Positions 44,801-59,052 of a stretch of 64,000 bases of DNA are shown here, piece after piece (the first letter of the stretch is position 1; each line of letters begins with the position of its first letter). The notes under the pieces were generated by a model. That model was given only the letters and a program-made list of their open reading frames with translations, made no database searches and was not told the DNA's origin. The position numbers were made by a program, and so were the translations under genes. Origin of the DNA: Prunus persica (lineage: Eukaryota; Streptophyta; Magnoliopsida; Rosales; Rosaceae); NCBI RefSeq assembly GCF_000346465.2, contig NC_034011.1, forward strand, positions 620,001 through 684,000, read 5' to 3'.

Positions 44801-47800
44801 TAGAATATATATTTACGGAAATTTGGCCAAGCTTCTGACAAGAAAAGGAATGAGGGCCAACTTTTTTCAAATGATAGCCAGGCTGCACAAAATGAAAGAC
44901 ATTAGGATGATAGCAATGAATTGCAGTCTCAAGTATGTCTTGTATTCAGTTCAGAAGTGAGATAATATTAGTTCATTCCTGTCTTAATCATTAATACCAC
45001 AAATATAAAGTATGTCCCAACTATTCCCTCGAATTATATATGTACTTTGACCATCTTAAGGCAAAACCAATTTGCATTGCACTACGCCAGGAAGGGAGAA
45101 TCTTAATGCAGGAATAGAGATATCAACCTGTCTTTTGTTCTTGATTTAACTCATCCATATTGAGAAAAATAAAAGACGTAAGAATAAGCACAAATATGTC
45201 AAAAAGATACACGATGGTTGGATCACAAGTTCAGCTAGAGAGGTTTTTACTGACAATCTTTAGGGAATACCTACAAACAATCTATCAAGTTATATCTCGA
45301 GATATATTAGCAGTGAAGGGCAAGGTCTCCAAAATCTGAACTACTTACATTATATATCTCTTAAGTTGCTTTTATGGATTTTCCTCTAAAACATGCTTAA
45401 TCCTCGTAAAATCAGTAATTATTACAAAATAAACACCACCAAGAATCCAAAAAATGAACAAACTACAAAAACATCTACCAAGTCATCAATATTCAATGCA
45501 TCACCTTGACGGAACACCATACAGAATACTTTATTGCATTAAGTAAATTAATGTCATAACATAATAGATGTCCAAACCTTGGAAGCCTCAACACTGTATG
45601 TTATTTCATCATATAAAGGACCCCCAACAAAGGAACCATCCTTTCCCGTAGTAGTTTCAAGTACTAATTCACCGTCCTTAAGTTGAGCAATGCGGCTATC
45701 TCCAGCAGCCAGAATCTTAATATGAACATCAGAAAGAGGGGGAGAGACTGATCCTTTAATATATAAACCCAATCGACCAGAGAATGGAAGGATTGAAGCT
45801 TGACAACCATCATTTGTAACTACGACCTGACGAAGAAAAGTTTTAAGATTAATCTTGATACAACATAATAGAGACTTCTATTTCTATAGTTAGAAAAACT
45901 AAAAACCAATCCATACATGATGTTGTTTGGGATAAAACAAGATCTTCCCCATCTCATTATTTCTGCAAAACATCACAGCTCATGTCATAAGCAAAAATCG
46001 TGAAATAACAGCAAATCAGTAACACCGATGTGGTACTAAGTTTTCTTAGCAAGAAAAAGTAAGTAAAACTGTGAAAGGATAGAGTAACAATTAAGAAACA
46101 AATCAAAAGACATATACTAAAAGGACGATATTATTGATGCATCTCAACATTTGAGATGTACAAGAGCTATAACTAAGCAGTACGAAAAAACTATGCACCT
46201 TGAATCCCGAGGAACGAAGGTAAGTTTTTCTTCGAGATTGGCCCATACAGAATATTCATACACAGCAGCACTTTGGTCATTTTCACTGGAAGTAAGTCTA
46301 GCTGTGGTCCCATCTATAATACTGCCCCCACTACTTAGAATGTCGACAATGAAATTCTCAGGTAGCTCATTGAAACCATCAAACGAGCTTGAAGCAACAC
46401 TGATTTGTCCTTTAAGAAGATACTTTTGTCCTTTCAGATAAATAGGCTGCAAAATGAGATAAAACATGTGAGGTGAAGGAGATTCTACCTAAGCAAGGTC
46501 ACAAAAGAATGAAATTTTTTATAAAAAAAAAAATGAAGAATCAAGATAAACACCTTACCGATGGGTTTAATGTATCAATCTCAATTGATAAGCTCCCAAA
46601 GAAAACACACGAGTTGACAAAATGAAGTTCATGCACTCCAGGATATTCTACACAAATATTCTGAGAACCTTTCTGCAGTTCATAAAGAGGAAAATAAATT
46701 TCACACGCTGGTGCAGTCTTCATTTAGTTCATCTGGGCTTATAAATGAACAGAGCAAACCTTAATTTTCAAATTAACAGATGAACCATCTGGTAGAGTCA
46801 TATAAGCATCTACATCATGGGTGGAAATGGCATTGACCCAGTAACCTTTTTGAACAAATTCAATTCCTTTTACGTCGTCAAGACCAACATCCACATCAAT
46901 GAAACTTTGCTCCCAGCACCAATTATCTTCTACAGCTGCAGGTTCTTCTGAATTGTGTTTGACCTAAAGTAACAACAATCATCCAAAGAAAAACACATGT
47001 CTAAATCAATGGCATTGTATAGCAAGTCAGTGCTAATTCCGACATGCACACCTTTTTGCTCATCTCATAACAACTGTCTGCGGCACAAAAATACTAGTTA
47101 AACACAATGTTATGGGCAGAAGACAAGAAATGTACCTCAAATCTGTATTTCCCAGGGATGACGTTTTGAAAGAGAAATTCACTACTCTTATCAGTCAAAC
47201 TAACAGTCCTCTCTTCATTTCGTTTACCAGCTAAACTAACAAGGGTAACGGAAACAGAAGCACCACACTTCTCCTTGCAGGCTACAGTACCACGCACATT
47301 GACCAATGCCTTAATTGTACAAAAAGAGGGGGGAAAAAAGGAAGGATCAGAAACAAATATCTTAGTGATAAATTAAACATCTATCATAAACAAACGCATC
47401 TAAAATCATTAGAATTTATTGTTGACTAGATTTTGGTGTCTGTAATCATATCATCTGTTCTAATAAACTATTAGGCAATGAAATAACTAGACCACCAACC
47501 AAATCAAGTTGATGCCAAGATATTGTATTCATGGCAGAAGGGCTTCTAATGCATATTAGTATGAGAAAGCATTGAAGACCCAATGATAGAGAAAATAAAA
47601 GTCATTATATTTTATAGAAGAAAAAAAAATCCATATAATTTACATAAGTTTACCTGAGAAAATTTCACGTCCAATAATGGACTTTTGACCACAACATCGA
47701 TATAAGATGGCAAAAACATTAGACCAGAAGCACTCTCAGGCGAAGCTGCTAAAGCAGATAAACGATATTCACCAGGTGGAACCTGGGCAACGTTAAAGAC

Positions 47801-50800
47801 AAAGGTGAGGCAAATTTCATAGGTAATGGGGTTAATTTTGGATCTCAATGCATATGTCAATTAATGACTGGATGAAAGCCAGCAAAAAGGAAAACAAACA
47901 AAAACGAAATACAACAGAAAAAATCAACATACTAAATTTATAAATACTCGCAAAGAAAGGTCCCAAGATCAGTTCTCATTTGCAGTTGTACTTCTATAGC
48001 TTATCAACTAATCTTATAACAAAAATGACTAAGTTGGTACAAAGCACTTTTTGTTTTATAGGAAGTTCAAAAGAACTTTAAGCAATCAAAAACACAAGAT
48101 AGCAGTAACTTGAACCCATTCCAGTTATTTGTTGCTTCAAAAATATACTAGGATCAGCTCATTAACCAAAAAACTTTACGAAACTTCCAATACCAGTCGC
48201 ATATAAAATCAATGAAAAGGAGATCAAAGTAATTTAGTCCGGCTTTGATCATAAGAACTGGGTCAGTTATCCCTTCTCTTTCATAACCTTAGCCACCTCA
48301 ATATAAGAAAAGAAAGTACAAGTCTCTAGATATGCCCAGAAACTAAAGAGCACATCCTCATTGCACATAAAGATAACATACCTCAAAGCAGAAACTTCCA
48401 CTTCCATCAGTCTGCTTCACTTGAGGTTTGACATTTTCAGGGCCATGAGTCAAAGCTACCTAGAATATAAATGTGACAAATATTAATCCTGCACATAACA
48501 TAGAATGAAGAGCATAGGACTGATTTTACCTTTGCCTTGTAACCAGAACTAGTCATCTGAACCACACCACAGACATCATAGGAAACTGCTTTAATATCCA
48601 CAACTGAAGCCATGTTCGGTAATACCTGGATCAGCAAGCAAAGTAGGATAAAACACAATTCATTATGATATAGAAAGTCAATACAATTCACCTAGTTAAA
48701 TGCAGAATATTGAACATTGTAGTTTCCAACACAAAAGGATGGTACCCTTGCTATAGAATCAATACAAAAGTTCAGAAATAGATTCTCATAAAATATTCTA
48801 CCAAATAATCATTCAAACTGCTGAACTTGTAATGCTCTTTTGTGGCTTCTATTGCATAGCGATTGGAAGTAACCTGAAACATTGAACAGCTAAGTAAGCT
48901 AAATTCAACAGCAAGTAACAATAACAACAGTATGCCATCTAGTTTGGATAGAAGGTGTTGGAAGTTGGAACTATCAGGGATGCCATCTTGTAAATCTTTT
49001 GAAAGGAAGTTGGTTGCGATCAATTTCTTTCTTATTTTTATCCTGCTCCTTTGATTTAAAAGGCTAAACCAAGGTACATGTTCTATTCTAGATAATTGCC
49101 CATGGTAGGGCCATCACTTGTGATATGGTTGAGAGGAGAAGAGTTAATGCTTGCCTTTCTTTCCATTTGTGTATCATGTGTTCAGATGAAGCTAGAAATG
49201 CACACAATTGTTTATTTATCGACCCATTGCATTAGATTTACGGTGGAAGCCTAGGGAAGTTGGATTAAGTTGGGTTATCCCCACATCCCGTAGAACGCTC
49301 CAGGAATGGCTAATAGCAAGCACAAAGGCACTATTAGCCGTTCCTTGAGCAATTATATTGATGATCTGTTTCTCCATTGCCTAATGCATTTTCATTATAG
49401 AATACCTTCGTTTGTTGAGAAAGAATGTTCCTTTAGGGCCCGTTTGGTTCGCGGATTCAACTTCTTGGGAATAAACTTCCCATGTCTAATCCCACGAGAA
49501 GGGAATGCTGGGAAATGAGGACAAGGAAATGCAACTATATCCCATTCCCATGTTTGGTTAGTGCAGTATAAGGAATGAAAAGTTATCAAATTTCCAACAA
49601 TACCCTTGATTTTTTAATTATTAAAAGTTAATATATGAAGAGTTTTTTAAGGGTCAAAAGTGGTATTTAAAAACAATAACATGGGTAAGTTAGTCCAAAA
49701 AATCTGTATTAAATGCTTTCCCAAGTGGGGGGAAAATTTTTCCAAGGTGACCAAGGGTGTGAACTTCCCCCTTACATGGGAAGTCCATACCCATGAGTCC
49801 ATAATTCCATTCCCTAGAGTTCACTTACCAAACATGGGAATGCAATTTGAAACCCATTCCCAAGCTCCTAAACCTTGAACCAAACGGGCTCTTAGTGGAG
49901 ATCAAAAGGCAGAAGTGTTGTGGAAGTTCTATATAATGGATGCTTTTGGGTGGTTTGGTTGGAATGAAATGCCCGAATCTTCCAAGGAAAAATATAGTCA
50001 GATTCATTGTGGAGAAGAGTTTGTTATTGGCTTCAGTCTCTTTTGCATTTAGAGATATATCGTTCAGTGTTCATGGGATTGGGGAGCTGCAAGTTGCTGA
50101 TTTTTTTGGGCGTTTTCAATATTTTAGTGTGTAATAAAGAAAGCTAAAAGGGAGGAAGAAAATAGATGCATAAATTTACCTGGTCAAGCTTGTAATACCC
50201 TTGTTTGTCAGTGATGGACCTTTCATGACCATCAACTATGATTCTAACACCTTCAACACCTACATCATTTCCGTCAACAACACGGCCACCAACAGAAAAT
50301 CCAGTGACCTGCACAACAAGAATAGAAGATGATGCTGTTAAATATATGCTAACAATCACAACACACACAACACAAAAATAACTAATGTTAGCATACACAA
50401 ATAAATTATATAACATTTTCAAATGGATGCATGGGCTGCCAATTGTTTAATCCAAATGAAATCAGTATGAATAACATATTTGTTTAATATGTTTATAATG
50501 TTAGCACGCACAAATTTTCTATATGACGGTTCCGCATTGATGGATGGGAAGCCAATCAATAGAGTTAACCCAAACGAAGTGAGGCTATGTGACTTAACCC
50601 AGTTTAATCTTGTTCAGAAATTACAAAAGTATTTAGGGAAGACAGATCGTGAAACAAAGACTACGACATCACCAAATTGCCTGAATAACCTTGTTGGCCA
50701 TTATGCACCTTACCTGGAACTTTTGGGGAACTGTCACATGTTGATGCTCCACAGTTACTGACATGACAGGAGGTGAAACATCAAATACTGTATTTTCCCC

Positions 50801-52723
50801 CTTGTAGTAAGGTATGAGCTCGTATGTTCCTGCCAATGATTCAATGAAACTGAGCACTAGGTTCAAGTTGAAAGCAGTTAAATTGCTGAGATGCATATGA
50901 TGAGCATTCTTCCATGCAAGGAAGAGGACTTCAAACCAGATGAATCTTAAAATTTCATCAACTGAATAAGGTGGTGCAGTAACTGAGATTTGTAATCAAT
51001 ACTTGGTCTACAAAATAAGGTAGCCAAGACATTGATTGCAGAAGAAAATTATATAAACATAAATCTGAACATAAATGTTCTGCCCTTTGTAGGGAGATAA
51101 GACTCATGCGGCCACTACACCTTCTTTTAACTTTTTAAGGGAGTAAGTGGTGTCCTTTTGTCTGAAGACCAAATTTTGATATTAGGTTATCAATGGACAA
51201 AACCAAATTGTGGTTCTCTGCAAAAGTTGCAAGCATCTATTCATCTGAACTACTCTTTCCTTCAACACATTAATGTTTTATTTTATTTTATTTTATTTTA
51301 TAAAAGGAACACATTAATGTTTAATATTATTCACTTAGTTGTCAACGAAATGCTAGATGCAGTACCTGTATAGTTTGCTGACCAAAGACTTAAGGGCCTG
51401 TTTGATAACCATTTCAATTTTAGTTTTTAGTTTTCATTTTTCATTTTTCATTTTTCATTTTTTGTGCTAGAGTATAGAGGAAATAGGGGGAGCATGGAAG
51501 TGAGAATGAGAGTGGAGATGAGATTGAGAGGGAAGATGAGAGGGGAGGATGGGAGGGAGGAGTAACAAAAGTGAAAACTAAAACTAAAAACTGAAATCTA
51601 TTTGAAATTGTTTTCACTTTCAAGTTTTTGTTTTCACTTTTGTTTACTCCTCCCTCTCATCCTCACCTCTCATCCTCACTCCCATTCTCACTCTCATTTT
51701 CCTCTATACTAGCACAAAAAATAAAAACTAAAAACTAAAATTGAAATGGTTATCAAACGGTCCCTAAAAGTATACTCTTAAATGATTCAAATTACATGCA
51801 CCCACAGTTAAAATCCCAATGGTACATCTACAAATAACATCTAATCAAACAATAATAATAAGCAGAAAGGTAAAACCCAAACTGAAAGGATATGAGGAAA
51901 AAAGGCTACCGAAACTGTGATAATAGAACAAATAAACAGAAAATATATAGAATTACCACAAGGTATCGATCTAAACACGAACATCCCATGAGCATCAGAT
52001 ACAGCATGGCAGAGGGCCTTCCTCATTCCAGAAGCAATACCAGAACCTTGGGGACAGTCTACCTCTAAGACGTCATCCGAGTATAAATAAACATGAACTC
52101 CCAATATTGGATTTCCCTAACCCCAAAAAAAAAAAAAAGAATCATAAGTAAATATGCTAGAAGTCCAATTTCACCTTATCACCACATTAGGGGAGCTCAC
52201 ATAATTAAGAAAATTTTTGTACTAATGGATGGATTTCTCAATGTATTGGACAGAAGATATTTAACATGGGGACTTGTGGAGAAAGCAAATTGTATTTTGC
52301 ACAATTGTCGTCTCTAAAGTAACATTTTTACCTGAGAAACAACAAATCCACGAATATCATACCCAGGGACATAGAAAATGTCGTCAACTACGCCATTTCC
52401 AAACCCCAATTTCACCTGCAAGAAGCATATTATTTCAACACAAGTGGCATGTAAACTTGTAAACGCTTATCAATGGTAACATAATAGGATCTTATAAAAC
52501 CAAGTTACAAGTACAAAGATCACATTGGGAATTAAAGGGGAAAGAAACACAACACACTAGGCCAAAAGGAAAGTAAAACAATCTTGGCAGGAAGGAATAA
52601 AACAAACCTCTGTTGAACCTCTAATTTCAACTTTCAAGTCAGGATGTGAAGAACGTAGTTCATAGTTTCCTGCACCGAAGAAAGGGCATGATAAGAAAGA
52701 TACCATTTGCAGTAAAATTGATT

Positions 52724-52758
<35 letters not shown>

Positions 52759-53297
52759 AAATCTTTATAATATAAAAGAAAAATTAAAAAGTTTTGGAAA
52801 TCAAATCACAACTGGTGAAATGTGCAGACATCAGAAAAACTTGTGAATGGTGATATATACAAAAACTCAACTTTTGTACCTGGAATAATATTTTTGAACA
52901 AGTAATTCCCCCCTGCTGATGTTGGAACAGAAGAAACAACATCACCAGTATCAGACAAAAGTTCAACTTCAATATTTGAAGGACCTCCATTTTTAACAGA
53001 ACAGCTCCCTCCGCCAACAGCTCCCACGACTCTACCAGAAATTGAGAACCTGCCACATATAAACAAGGTATTTTATACCGGAAATCCAAACCAAGCACAA
53101 GAACAGACAGATGCTTCCAAGATAATGAAAACTCAAATAAGAACAAAAGGAGAAATTGAAACAAACCCTGTAAACCGAAAATTAATATCTTCACTACCAT
53201 TGCAGCCAGTATGATCAACAACAACAGGAACCTATAAAATACTACTATTGTCAGATCTTTTGACAAGCAAATTCTGAGTTGAAAGGCCATGTATGGG

Positions 53298-53336
<39 letters not shown>

Positions 53337-54175
53337 AGAGAGAGAGAGAGAGAGAGGATGATGCTTGGGGAAGATTATATAGATAACAAAAAAGTTGAAA
53401 AACCTTTTCTGGGTTCCATGACCATCCTTCTGGCCCATTGATTTTAATTACAAAAGAACCCTGCATTAGAAATAATGGCTATGAGAAGCATTGAAGATCA
53501 AATGAAAACACAGAACGTTTCAGATAAGTATGGGTTTTGATGATCTCCGCTAATCATGTAGTATTTTTACAACAACACTAGAGCATGAGCATGTAATATA
53601 GCTTCCAAGCTCCATAACACGAAAAGAATAACAATAAAAATATAGCAGGAATAGAATGGCATACACAAACACAAAGACATGGAATTGGTACAAATCCTTA
53701 AAATTCATGCATTAACATAAGAAATACCTTGTCATATACGGGAATGAAGTAGTAACCATTTGGAGCACATTGAGTACTATCCTTCAACAACCCATCAACT
53801 GTCCTAAGCTCAACCTAAAATCACAACCAAGAAGACATGAGTGCTTTATGCCAAATGCCGTCAAACCGAACAAAGAAAATCAGCCGGTAATTCCAAATTG
53901 TTACCGTGATGTGAGAATAATCCAATTTAGCATCCGTGGGCTTCCTCGCCTTGATCAAAGAAGAGCTAGCCTACAAGTTTTTCAAGTGTGATTGTTTGAT
54001 CAGGTAAAAGGGTAGAACCCACAAACTCCAACGGCAAATAAAACGCAGAGAAGGAAACTACAAGTGACTTTACCTCGACGAAGCCGCCACAACCGTGGAT
54101 TGAATCGGCGAAACTGGTAGAAACCCAAGAGATTGCGACGAAGAATAATAACAGAGAGGCGTCTTTGATGCTCAT
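41898..54175 (-). CDS. NOMO: NOMO (nodal modulator)-like ER membrane protein, 27 exons, 1198 aa
   Basis: NOMO is a large type I ER protein that works with the Sec61/TMCO1-type translocon and shapes ER morphology. Exons, in order of transcription: 54175-54074, 53970-53905, 53814-53728, 53460-53404, 53231-53167, 53049-52880, 52669-52608, 52415-52332, 52116-51957, 50829-50714, 50308-50180, 48873-48802, 48625-48530, 48459-48382, 47782-47654, 47309-47136, 46963-46760, 46672-46559, 46446-46199, 45962-45917, 45826-45578, 44882-44652, 43790-43699, 43150-42922, 42798-42442, 42193-42120, 42003-41898. All are GT-AG and sum to 3597 bp. A signal peptide (LLLFFVAISWVSTSFA) is followed by many carboxypeptidase-regulatory/carbohydrate-binding-like beta folds (FSISGRVVGAVGGG, GFSVGGRVVDGNDVGVEGV, GSYRLRGLLPDTTYVIKV). 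One transmembrane helix (PVFPLIVGVLVIALFV) lies about 45 residues from a basic tail. Two MITEs sit in introns. Confidence 0.92.
49436..49891. mobile_element. Tourist-like (Harbinger) MITE in a NOMO intron
   Basis: The 456-bp element has ends GGGCCCGTTTGGTTC and, inverted, GAGCCCGTTTGGTTC, and a TTA duplication on each side (49433-49435, 49892-49894). It lies in the 1.3-kb intron between exons 11 and 12, explaining much of that intron's size. Confidence 0.9.
51394..51764. mobile_element. fold-back Harbinger-type MITE in a NOMO intron
   Basis: The 371-bp element has ends GGGCCTGTTTGATAACC and, inverted, GGGACCGTTTGATAACC with TAA on both sides (51391-51393, 51765-51767). The two halves are long inverted copies ('cattttgtgctagagtatag' / 'ctatactagcaca'), so the transcript would form a long hairpin. 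It lies in the intron between exons 9 and 10. Confidence 0.9.
52727..52755. repeat. GA microsatellite in a NOMO intron
   Basis: About 14 GA units lie between exon 7 and exon 6 of NOMO (on the minus strand, a CT tract near the branch/acceptor side). Confidence 0.9.
53300..53357. repeat. compound TA/GA microsatellite in a NOMO intron
   Basis: A run of about 16 TA units is followed by about 10 GA units within the intron between exons 4 and 5. Confidence 0.9.
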
Positions 54176-54618
54176 TTTGCGCTTCTGGTTTGGACTTCAG
54201 AGATTGGCGAGAGCCGAGAAGATGTGTCTCTCTGAAATCAACGACACAGATCTGGTAATTTATACGAGCTTCATATCATATAATAAAACAATGAACCAGT
54301 CTAGAGAGAGAGTGCAGAGAGTCGAGTGTTTCAGTCCATGCGAGGGGTTAAGAAATCAGAATAACGAGCGTCAATGCCCATCTTTGTAATTTTCACAAAG
54401 TGTGGGGCGATGTTTGAATTTATTGTAATTGTTGATATACAATACATATAGGCTAGCCGCTATAGCCCTTTTTTTATTGTAAAATTAAAAACTCCAAACT
54501 TTATTAAAATAACTTTTCAAAAAATTAAAAACCCAGCAGCCCCTCCCCAACCCGCCGCAACCCCAACGTCGCAGCAAGTAATTTCCCTCTCTCTCCCTCG
54601 GGGGTTTGATTCTGTCTA
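54176..54618. promoter_or_regulatory. shared upstream region of NOMO (-) and POP1 (+)
   Basis: The start codons of two divergent genes are only 443 bp apart, so both promoters must overlap here or lie in the first exons. The left part is GA/CT-rich ('agtctagagagagagtgcag'), the middle AT-rich and the right end CT-rich. No clean TATA box could be assigned to either side. Confidence 0.65.
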
Positions 54619-57600
54619 ATGGCTACCGACGGATTCAGACGGCTACAGGTTTCTTCAGCTCCACCTCGAAAAATTAATGTCCAAAAATTTGCGGAATCAC
54701 GAGCTCCGGAGCTTGAGACACTCCATACAATTGTATCTAATAGAGTGAACAATGATTTCCGGTCTCGGAGAAGCAAGAGAAGAAGAACCACCGCGTACGA
54801 CAATCAAGCCGCTAAAAAAAGATGCAGAAAGAAGCGAAAACTTGGACTTGTTGATCAGAGCAGCAATGCTTTGCCTCCAGAGAAAGACGAAAAGAATGTT
54901 CCTCGTCGCATTCGTCGGAGAACCGAGCTTAAAATGAACCTTGAAAACGGTTTCTGCACATCAGGGGATGGCACGAAGAGGCTTAGAACACATATTTGGC
55001 ATGCGAAGCGGTTCACAATGACAAAGCTTTGGGGTTATTACCTTCCCCTGGGTTTGCAGGGCAGGTAATGCATTACCAATTTACTTGTGCATTTACTTTT
55101 TTTGTTGAATTATTGTTATATTTATTCATAAAATGAATGTCCTTAATGCAGAGGACGGGGGTCCAAAGCTGTCCTGAAGTGGTTCAAGGATGGAATGCTT
55201 GTGCATGATGCAAGCTATCATGTAGCTATCCAATTGGAGGGTCCGGAGGCAGGCATTTACTTTACTTTCTATCTAATAAATTTATTTATCTCTTCTTTTT
55301 CCCTTTTATTTTCTGTTTTTCCTTCCAAAAAATGAGAAAGTATTGCAATATGTTCTTTTTCCTTACTAAATTTTGATCTTATCTTATTTCATATGCATCC
55401 AGGATTCATTACTATCAGTGTTAGAAATGGTGATGGTGCCTTCTTCCTCATCAGCTCCTTCTGTTATTTCTGGTATCATATATGACAGTGCTATGGTAAG
55501 TTATCCAGTTGTATTTTTCTTGTAAGAGTGGATGACTTGAGATATTAATTGTATGACCCCTTTTTTGCAGCTTCATCATTTGGGAGCACCTTTTTCAACC
55601 CCAATTGCTCCTGTGACCTATATGTGGCGGCCTTCTGGCCAACCAAGCGATGGATGTAATGGACTAGAGGGTACAGAGAACTCTTCTACCTTTCGCCAGC
55701 TTTGGGTGTGGATACATGCTTCTGTTCTCACTGAAGCCTATCATACTCTGAAATTAGCTTGCCAGAAAGAGGTACAAACGCTTAATCTCATCAGACTTCA
55801 CTTTGGAAGCATCTGGAGTCTGCATCTAACTAAGTTTTTGTTTGTTTATCTTCTCTTGTTCTAACTTTTACGAATCTTACAATAGACTGTAAGTGGTACT
55901 GGTTTGGCATTTAATTTGTGAGCGAATAATGATGTGTTGCAATACGAAAACTTTTGTCTACTTTCATGCTCTGTATATGATATTCATGATAAGCCAACAT
56001 TACTTTCAAATGTGATTCAAGTGGTTTATGTTCAGTGCTTTGTTGCAAAAGATTCGCCTCTAGTCTAGAGTCGGAAGATTTCATGTCAGGATAGAAAACT
56101 CATTACTGTTAGATGCTTACTGCATGTTCTCGATATATTATTTGCTGTTATTAACTCCATGCATTTTTATCTCAGATGGATAACAGGGGTATCTTGATTA
56201 ATTGTATCTCACTTGAGGGTCAACTTGCGAAATTAGAAGTAGTGGGACTAAAAGCATTTCAACTCCTTCAAAGGACATTATACCCTACTACAAGGTGAGT
56301 TACGGAAAGATTTGATTCATTTAACCAAATAATGAGGTTAAAGATGGCTAATGGTGTTGTCTGGCTGAACAGGACTAGAGATGATTCTTGGAATTTGATG
56401 AAACATTCAGTTTCTGAGGCCAAAGATGATTCCCAATCTAAGATTATACTTGAAAAAGAGGACAGCATTCCTTCTCATGCAATCTTGTCTCTTAATGTCA
56501 AGGATCCTCGTACATTAACAGAGAAGGAAAAGATTGCATATGCTCCAGAATCAGGCTCTTCTAGTATACTAGGTGATGTTCTAGGAACTGAACGCAAAGA
56601 GCATGTTGTCTTTGGAAGATTTTCAGACGAGCCTGAAGGTAGTGGCATGCTCGCAGAAAAAAGTTTGTGGGACGTTAGCAGTGGAGTAAGTCCTCCAGTG
56701 GAAGAGGAGGTTATTTGCAAGGAAAAACATGACCAGCATAAGAATTTCCTCTGCCTCGATGATTCAAGTTCAGGGGCACTAAATACTTCAACCAAGTCTC
56801 CATGCTCAAGATCTTGCCCTATTATGCTGTTGAAAAATAATAATGGAAGGGGCTTGAATATTGGGTAAACTCCTTTTCTCCTTGCTTATTCTTCATTTAG
56901 CGTTATGTGGGCTAAATTAATTGCTGCATAATATTATGTTCTTGTATTAATGCTAGCTCTTATGTTTGGGTTTCGGTGGACACAATGTCCTCTGAGTTGT
57001 ATGTTCGTATTTTTCCACTTGTTAATATATTATGTTTCTCATAAGAAAAAAAAAGCTGTAGAGTCTCTTGCTTGTTTGTGATTCAGGTATATTAACAAGG
57101 TCCATATCTATTTCTTATCTGAAGCATGAAAATCATGACTTAAATGTTTACTATTGGCTCTTTGTGCAATAATTGATAACTCATATTTGAAGTTCTGAAT
57201 TTTATGGGTAGCAGAATGTGACAGTCAATTTTTCTGACCTGCCTTAAAATGACATCAGTTCATCAATTTTTTCTATTGACTTTTGATCTATTTGTATAGT
57301 TACCTTAGAATTCAATCTCTTATTGCCTTACAGATGGTCTGTTATCCTCCCCTTAAGCTGGGTCAGGGCATTTTGGATTTCTCTTGTCTCCAAGGGGGCT
57401 CATGCAATGGGTTTGAGAGAGAAGCACTTGATTTCAAGTGAAGTAAGCATGTGAACTTTGTATCTATAATATTTTATGTCAGGTTGTCAAATGTCACATG
57501 TAAGTCTCCTCTCTTTTGCAGGTGGGGTTGCCATATTTTCCTTCAGATTTTCCTGATTGCAATGCATATTTATGCCTCAAGGAAACTGAAGCTGTTGCCT

Positions 57601-59052
57601 CTAGTCTTAAAGAGGAACTTCGTCCTCCAGCTATAAGGCCTTTGAGGGTTCCCATTCTACCCCCATGGAACACTATCCGAGCCGCTTTAAACGAAGGATC
57701 CACTACAGTTGGAGAAGATGAAATTTTTAGGCAGGAAAATGGCGTCAGAAGCAATTCATCATCTAACTCAGACTGTGGACTTTCTGATCCTACATTAGCT
57801 GCCTGTCTAGGTAATTCATTTGATGGTTCTGTAGCACGGACGTCTGTTTCGCTGACAAAATTCTTGAATGAAATTCAAGGCTGTCATTTACGTCTATGTC
57901 CTCATGTGGCGGATAAACAGACAAGTTTTACTAAGTTTATGAGGGATGAAAGCAAGCTTGGGCTGGGCCAAAATGGGATTAACAAATTGAAGTACAATCG
58001 CAAATTATGTTTTGTTAGGGTATTACTGCATGCTTACAAGGAAGGTTTTCTTGAAGAGGGAGCAGTCGTTTGTGCACCTCAACTGACTGACATATCAATG
58101 TGGAAGAGGTAGTCCTTTTTGCTTTGGACTTTTTATTCTGAAATTTTGTGATTTATTCCTTACATTGATATCCTATTTGCTTCTTATGATTATATTAGCA
58201 CTTGGCGGCGCTTGTAATTTCCTCCATCTTTTATTTTCTATTAGAGGTGTCTTAATGTGTTGGTGGTTGATAAGTTGATCGAATGTGTCTGCTCCAATGT
58301 TCCTGGACCATGATAAAGGCAGTATAGTTTGAGAGATCTATTGACTCATGTTAGGTTATGCCTCATTACCATCAGAACTTGCCTTGATGAAAGTTTACTG
58401 AAATTTAAATACGACCATTGTTAATTGTAATCTTGGGAGTGGCTTGTAGGTTTTGTGGCTATTTTTGAATGATATTTATCTGTATTTCATAGTAATATCC
58501 ATGCTGCAGACCAATAATCTAAAGCCTTTTTAAATATAAATAAATAAAATAAAATAAAATAGCATTGTGTGTGTCTTGCAGGTCAGAGAGTTTCGATGGA
58601 GGACTTCAAATGCCTCAATCGGCTGTGACATCGTACTTCAAAGAGCAATCTTCTGGTAAGTGGGAACTCCAAATACCAGGGGACACTGTTGGTAGAGAAT
58701 CTCATCGTTGGCCAATAGGCTTTGTCACCACTGGTTTTGTTCGAGGGAGGTTAGTTTACAGTCCTGCTACATCACAACTCCCAGCTTTTGTTTCTATTGT
58801 TCTATACATTTATTTTTTTGTCTTGACTATGTCGCGTTGAATTTTGTATGCAGCAAGAAGCCGGTAGCTGAAGCTTTTTGTGAGGCATTTGTACTTAATC
58901 GTCTTAGAGAGGAACAATGGGATTCGAAGCCAGCGAAGCGAAGACGAAAGGAAATTTATGTCCTTGTCAGGAATTTGAGATCTTCAGCATATAGACTTGC
59001 TCTTGCCACCATTGTTCTGGAACATCAAGACGAAGACGTGGAATTCATGTGA
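54619..59052 (+). CDS. POP1: POP1: ribonuclease P/MRP subunit, 10 exons, 836 aa
   Basis: POP1 is the largest protein of nuclear RNase P/MRP, which process tRNA and rRNA precursors. Exons 54619-55064, 55152-55248, 55403-55495, 55571-55771, 56176-56294, 56373-56864, 57334-57442, 57522-58108, 58582-58749, 58854-59052 sum to 2511 bp. The N-terminal POP1 domain shows PPRKINVQKFAESRAPEL, a strongly basic stretch (RSRRSKRRR; KKRCRKKRK), RRIRRRTELK and the diagnostic RTHIWHAKRFTM. A POPLD domain follows (WSVILPLSWVRAFW, then GLPYFPSDFPDC), and a conserved end reads HRWPIGFVTTGFVRG. Intron 2 must use a GC donor (ccggag|gcaggc) because no GT restores the frame. Exon 6 encodes a poorly conserved, probably disordered insert. 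Confidence 0.93.

Noticed and set aside
54525..54803. Minus-strand frame overlapping the POP1 start
   Set aside because: It lies antisense to a well-supported exon and has no recognisable domain.
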